Shown: positions 3,540 to 5,620 of the stretch, piece after piece
Layout: every line of letters starts with the position of its first letter
How positions within the stretch are numbered: position 1 is the stretch's first letter
Assembly (NCBI GenBank): GCA_945981915.1
Contig: CAMFRJ010000102.1
Coordinates: 1-5,620 of the forward strand
DNA: 5,620 nucleotides
Reading direction: 5' to 3'
DNA from: an uncultured Erysipelotrichaceae bacterium
GTDB taxonomy: Bacteria; Bacillota_I; Bacilli_A; Erysipelotrichales; Coprobacillaceae
Program-made: the position numbers and the translations under genes
Notes under the pieces: generated by a model
Database searches by the model: none
What the model was told of the DNA's origin: nothing
What the model saw: only the letters and a program-made list of their open reading frames with translations

Positions 3540-5489
3540 ATGTTTGATAATTTTTTAATTCATACTTTTCATGATGGTAACTGTTTACAGGCTTATAAAA
3601 TATTTGGAGCTCATCTTGTAACAGAAAATGGAAAAAAAGGCGTTCGTTTTACAACATATGCACCTAATGCAAGAAGTGCTGAAGTTATTGGAGAATTCAA
3701 TAACTGGGGGAAAGAACCTTGTCGAATGGAAAGATACTACAATGGTGGCATTTGGACAACATTTGTGCCAGGTATCAAAGAAAATGCTTTATATAAATTC
3801 AGATTTGAAACACAATATGGACAAAAGATCGATAAAGCCGATCCCTATGCATATTACAGTGAATTAAGACCTGGAACTGCATCTAAAGTTTATAATATGG
3901 AAGGATTTAAATGGTCAGATGCAAAATGGATGAAACAGCGTACAAAGAATTTTGATCGACCTTTGAATATCTATGAAGCTAATATTGGTTCATGGAAAAT
4001 GAAACGTGAAAGTGATGGAGAAGGAGATCCAGGAGAATATTATACTTATGAAGAATTAATTGATGAATTAATTCCTTATGTTAAAAAAATGGGTTATACA
4101 CATCTTGAAGTGATGCCTTTAACAGAATATCCTTTTGATGGTTCATGGGGCTATCAGGCAACTGGATTCTATAGTGCGACTTCTCGTTATGGTCATCCAA
4201 AACAATTAATGAAATTCATCAATGCCTGCCATAAAGAAGGTATTGGTGTCATTATGGATGTCGTTCCTGCACATTTCGTTAAAGATGCTCATGGACTTCA
4301 TATGTATGATGGTGGTTTTGTCTATGATTATAATGATATTAATCGTCGTTATACACAATGGGATAGTGTTTATTTTGATTTGGGTAAAAATGAAGTGCGT
4401 AGCTTCTTATTAAGTTCAGTTGAATTCTTTGCAACTTATTATCATATGGATGGATTTAGATTTGATGCTGTAAGTAATTTGATTTACTATGAAGGTAATA
4501 AAAACCTTGGTGAAAACATAGGAGCAATGGAATGGATGAAACGTTTGAATGGTCATATGTCAGGATATCATCCATCAGTCATGATGATTGCTGAAGATTC
4601 TACTGATTATCCAGGAGTCACAAAACCAGTTGGTGAAAATGGTTTAGGATTTGATTATAAATGGGATTTAGGTTGGATGAATGATACTTTGGAATATTTC
4701 AAAGAAGATCCAGTTTATCGTCAATATGATAGTCGTTATATTACATTCTCTATGGCATATTTCTATTCTGAAAGATTTTTGATGGAATTTTCTCATGATG
4801 AAGTCGTTCATGGTAAAGCAACCATTATTAATAAAATGTGGGGATTGCATGGAGATAAATTAGCGCAGGCCAAAGCATTATATGTTTATATGTTGATGCA
4901 TCCAGGTAAAAAATTGAATTTCATGGGAAATGAATTGGCTGAATATAAAGAATGGGATGAATCAAAATCATTAGGATGGGATATTTTAAAATATCCTGAT
5001 CATGATGCTTTCCATCATTTCATTCAAAAGTTAAATCAAATTTATTTACAATACCCTGCTTTATATGAATTAGATTATGATTTTAAAGGGTTCCAATGGT
5101 TGGTTGTTGATGATCATGATCAATGTGTTTTTGCAATCGAAAGAAAAGATAAAAAAGGCAATGCAGTTATTGCTGTCATGAATTTCATTGGTAATAGACA
5201 TGAAAAATATAAGGTTCCTGTTAATATTGAAGGAACTTATAAAGAAATCATCAATTCAGATGAAAACCAATATTCTGGTCAAAATCGTATTAATCCACGT
5301 GCGTTGCGTTCTAAGAAAACAAAACCTAATGAAAAAACATATTTAGTTAATAAAGACCATTATATTGAAGTCAATTTAGCACCATTTAGTGCATGTATAT
5401 TTGAAGTTAAACCTAAAAAAGTGGAAAAAAAGACAGAAAAAAAAGCAAAGACAACAAAAGCAACAAAGACAAAAACAACAAAAAAATAG
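3540..5489 (+). CDS. glgB: 1,4-alpha-glucan branching enzyme
   Basis: GlgB (EC 2.4.1.18) cuts alpha-1,4 glucan chains and rejoins them by alpha-1,6 bonds during glycogen synthesis. The protein has 649 residues. An N-terminal CBM48 carbohydrate-binding domain (about 33-120) contains the family pattern AEVIGEFNNWG. The GH13 catalytic barrel (about 145-510) has all four conserved regions: DVVPAHF (240-246), DGFRFDAVSN with nucleophile D309, IAEDST with acid/base E352, and FSHDEVVHGK with D420 stabilising the transition state. The segment TEYPFDGSWGYQ (195-206) is typical of branching enzymes rather than amylases. A C-terminal beta domain follows (about 515-622), then an unusual Lys/Thr-rich tail (624-649). 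AAGGAG (3524-3529) lies ten bases before the ATG. No glgC, glgD, glgA or glgP gene is adjacent; the gene has its own promoter, cre site and terminator, so it appears to be transcribed alone. Confidence 0.98.
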   Translation: MFDNFLIHTFHDGNCLQAYKIFGAHLVTENGKKGVRFTTYAPNARSAEVIGEFNNWGKEPCRMERYYNGGIWTTFVPGIKENALYKFRFETQYGQKIDKADPYAYYSELRPGTASKVYNMEGFKWSDAKWMKQRTKNFDRPLNIYEANIGSWKMKRESDGEGDPGEYYTYEELIDELIPYVKKMGYTHLEVMPLTEYPFDGSWGYQATGFYSATSRYGHPKQLMKFINACHKEGIGVIMDVVPAHFVKDAHGLHMYDGGFVYDYNDINRRYTQWDSVYFDLGKNEVRSFLLSSVEFFATYYHMDGFRFDAVSNLIYYEGNKNLGENIGAMEWMKRLNGHMSGYHPSVMMIAEDSTDYPGVTKPVGENGLGFDYKWDLGWMNDTLEYFKEDPVYRQYDSRYITFSMAYFYSERFLMEFSHDEVVHGKATIINKMWGLHGDKLAQAKALYVYMLMHPGKKLNFMGNELAEYKEWDESKSLGWDILKYPDHDAFHHFIQKLNQIYLQYPALYELDYDFKGFQWLVVDDHDQCVFAIERKDKKGNAVIAVMNFIGNRHEKYKVPVNIEGTYKEIINSDENQYSGQNRINPRALRSKKTKPNEKTYLVNKDHYIEVNLAPFSACIFEVKPKKVEKKTEKKAKTTKATKTKTTKK

Positions 5490-5511
5490 TATTTGATAAG
5501 TCATATTGATT

Positions 5512-5546
5512 AAAACTACCTTTGTTAAAGACGAAGGTAGTTTTTT
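5512..5546 (+). terminator. Rho-independent terminator of glgB
   Basis: AAAACTACCTT (5512-5522) pairs perfectly with AAGGTAGTTTT (5534-5544) around an 11-base loop, and the T-run covers 5541-5546. It begins 22 bases after the glgB stop codon. On the other strand the stem is followed by TTTTAAT, so weak termination of leftward transcription is also possible. Confidence 0.93.
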
Positions 5547-5620
5547 AAAATAATGAATAGCTATTTAGATATGTTTAAAAAGATAGTTTTAAATCATCTT
5601 GTATTTATTGTAAATATTAT

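Noticed and set aside
3628..4413. Alternative-frame ORFs within glgB (3628-3867, 4222-4413)
   Set aside because: They fall wholly inside the CBM48 and GH13 coding sequence and have no independent start signals or recognisable domains.
5547..5620. Open frame from ATG 5553 to the window edge (MNSYLDMFKKIVLNH...) and the palindrome AATAGCTATT (5556-5565)
   Set aside because: Only 22 codons are visible, there is no ribosome binding site (the nearest AAGG is part of the glgB terminator), and no family is recognisable. The palindrome is short and AT-rich. No supported feature lies in this stretch.

Overview
The window looks like a contig end from a low-GC Bacillota, most plausibly a gut Erysipelotrichia/Coprobacillaceae-type organism. 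This rests on strongly AT-rich codon use, AAGGAG-type ribosome binding sites, TG-extended -10 boxes, a CcpA-type cre site, a LytTR regulator, and the style of the GlpK and GlgB proteins. Tryptophan is TGG and TGA is used as a stop, so it is not a mycoplasma-type code. No rRNA, tRNA or taxon-defining gene is present, so the placement is an inference.

Bases 1-45 are not biological. They are an untrimmed Illumina Nextera i5/Read 1 adapter ending in the Tn5 mosaic end. Genomic sequence starts at 46, and the contig end cuts a minus-strand XRE-type repressor gene (46-128). Upstream of it on the same strand (148-238) is what looks like a small membrane-peptide gene broken by a one-base frame problem. 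Bases 256-436 are a divergent regulatory region. It holds a perfect 12-bp inverted repeat (270-281/334-345) whose arms each carry an outward-facing extended -10 box, and a set of GAAAATTG direct repeats, two of them exactly 21 bp apart.

Rightward from there lie a 43-codon ORF with a strong ribosome binding site and a TetR-like helix-turn-helix stretch (437-568), a divergent stand-alone LytTR response regulator (589-1281), and an AANAT-like GNAT acetyltransferase (1335-1817). The acetyltransferase is preceded by a 13-bp perfect palindrome and followed by a terminator hairpin that runs straight into the glycerol kinase ribosome binding site.

The right half is carbon metabolism: glpK (1878-3377) and the glycogen branching enzyme glgB (3540-5489). 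glgB has its own strong promoter, a near-consensus cre site just upstream of it, and a textbook rho-independent terminator, so it reads as a single-gene unit rather than part of a glg operon. The likely common theme is carbon-status control: glycerol entry into glycolysis and storage polysaccharide branching, with CcpA acting at glgB. The left half is a separate small-regulator locus. I found no CRISPR array, complete mobile element or obviously new multi-gene system. The most unusual signals are the regulatory architecture at 148-436, the hairpin-to-RBS junction before glpK, and a Lys/Thr-rich tail on GlgB.
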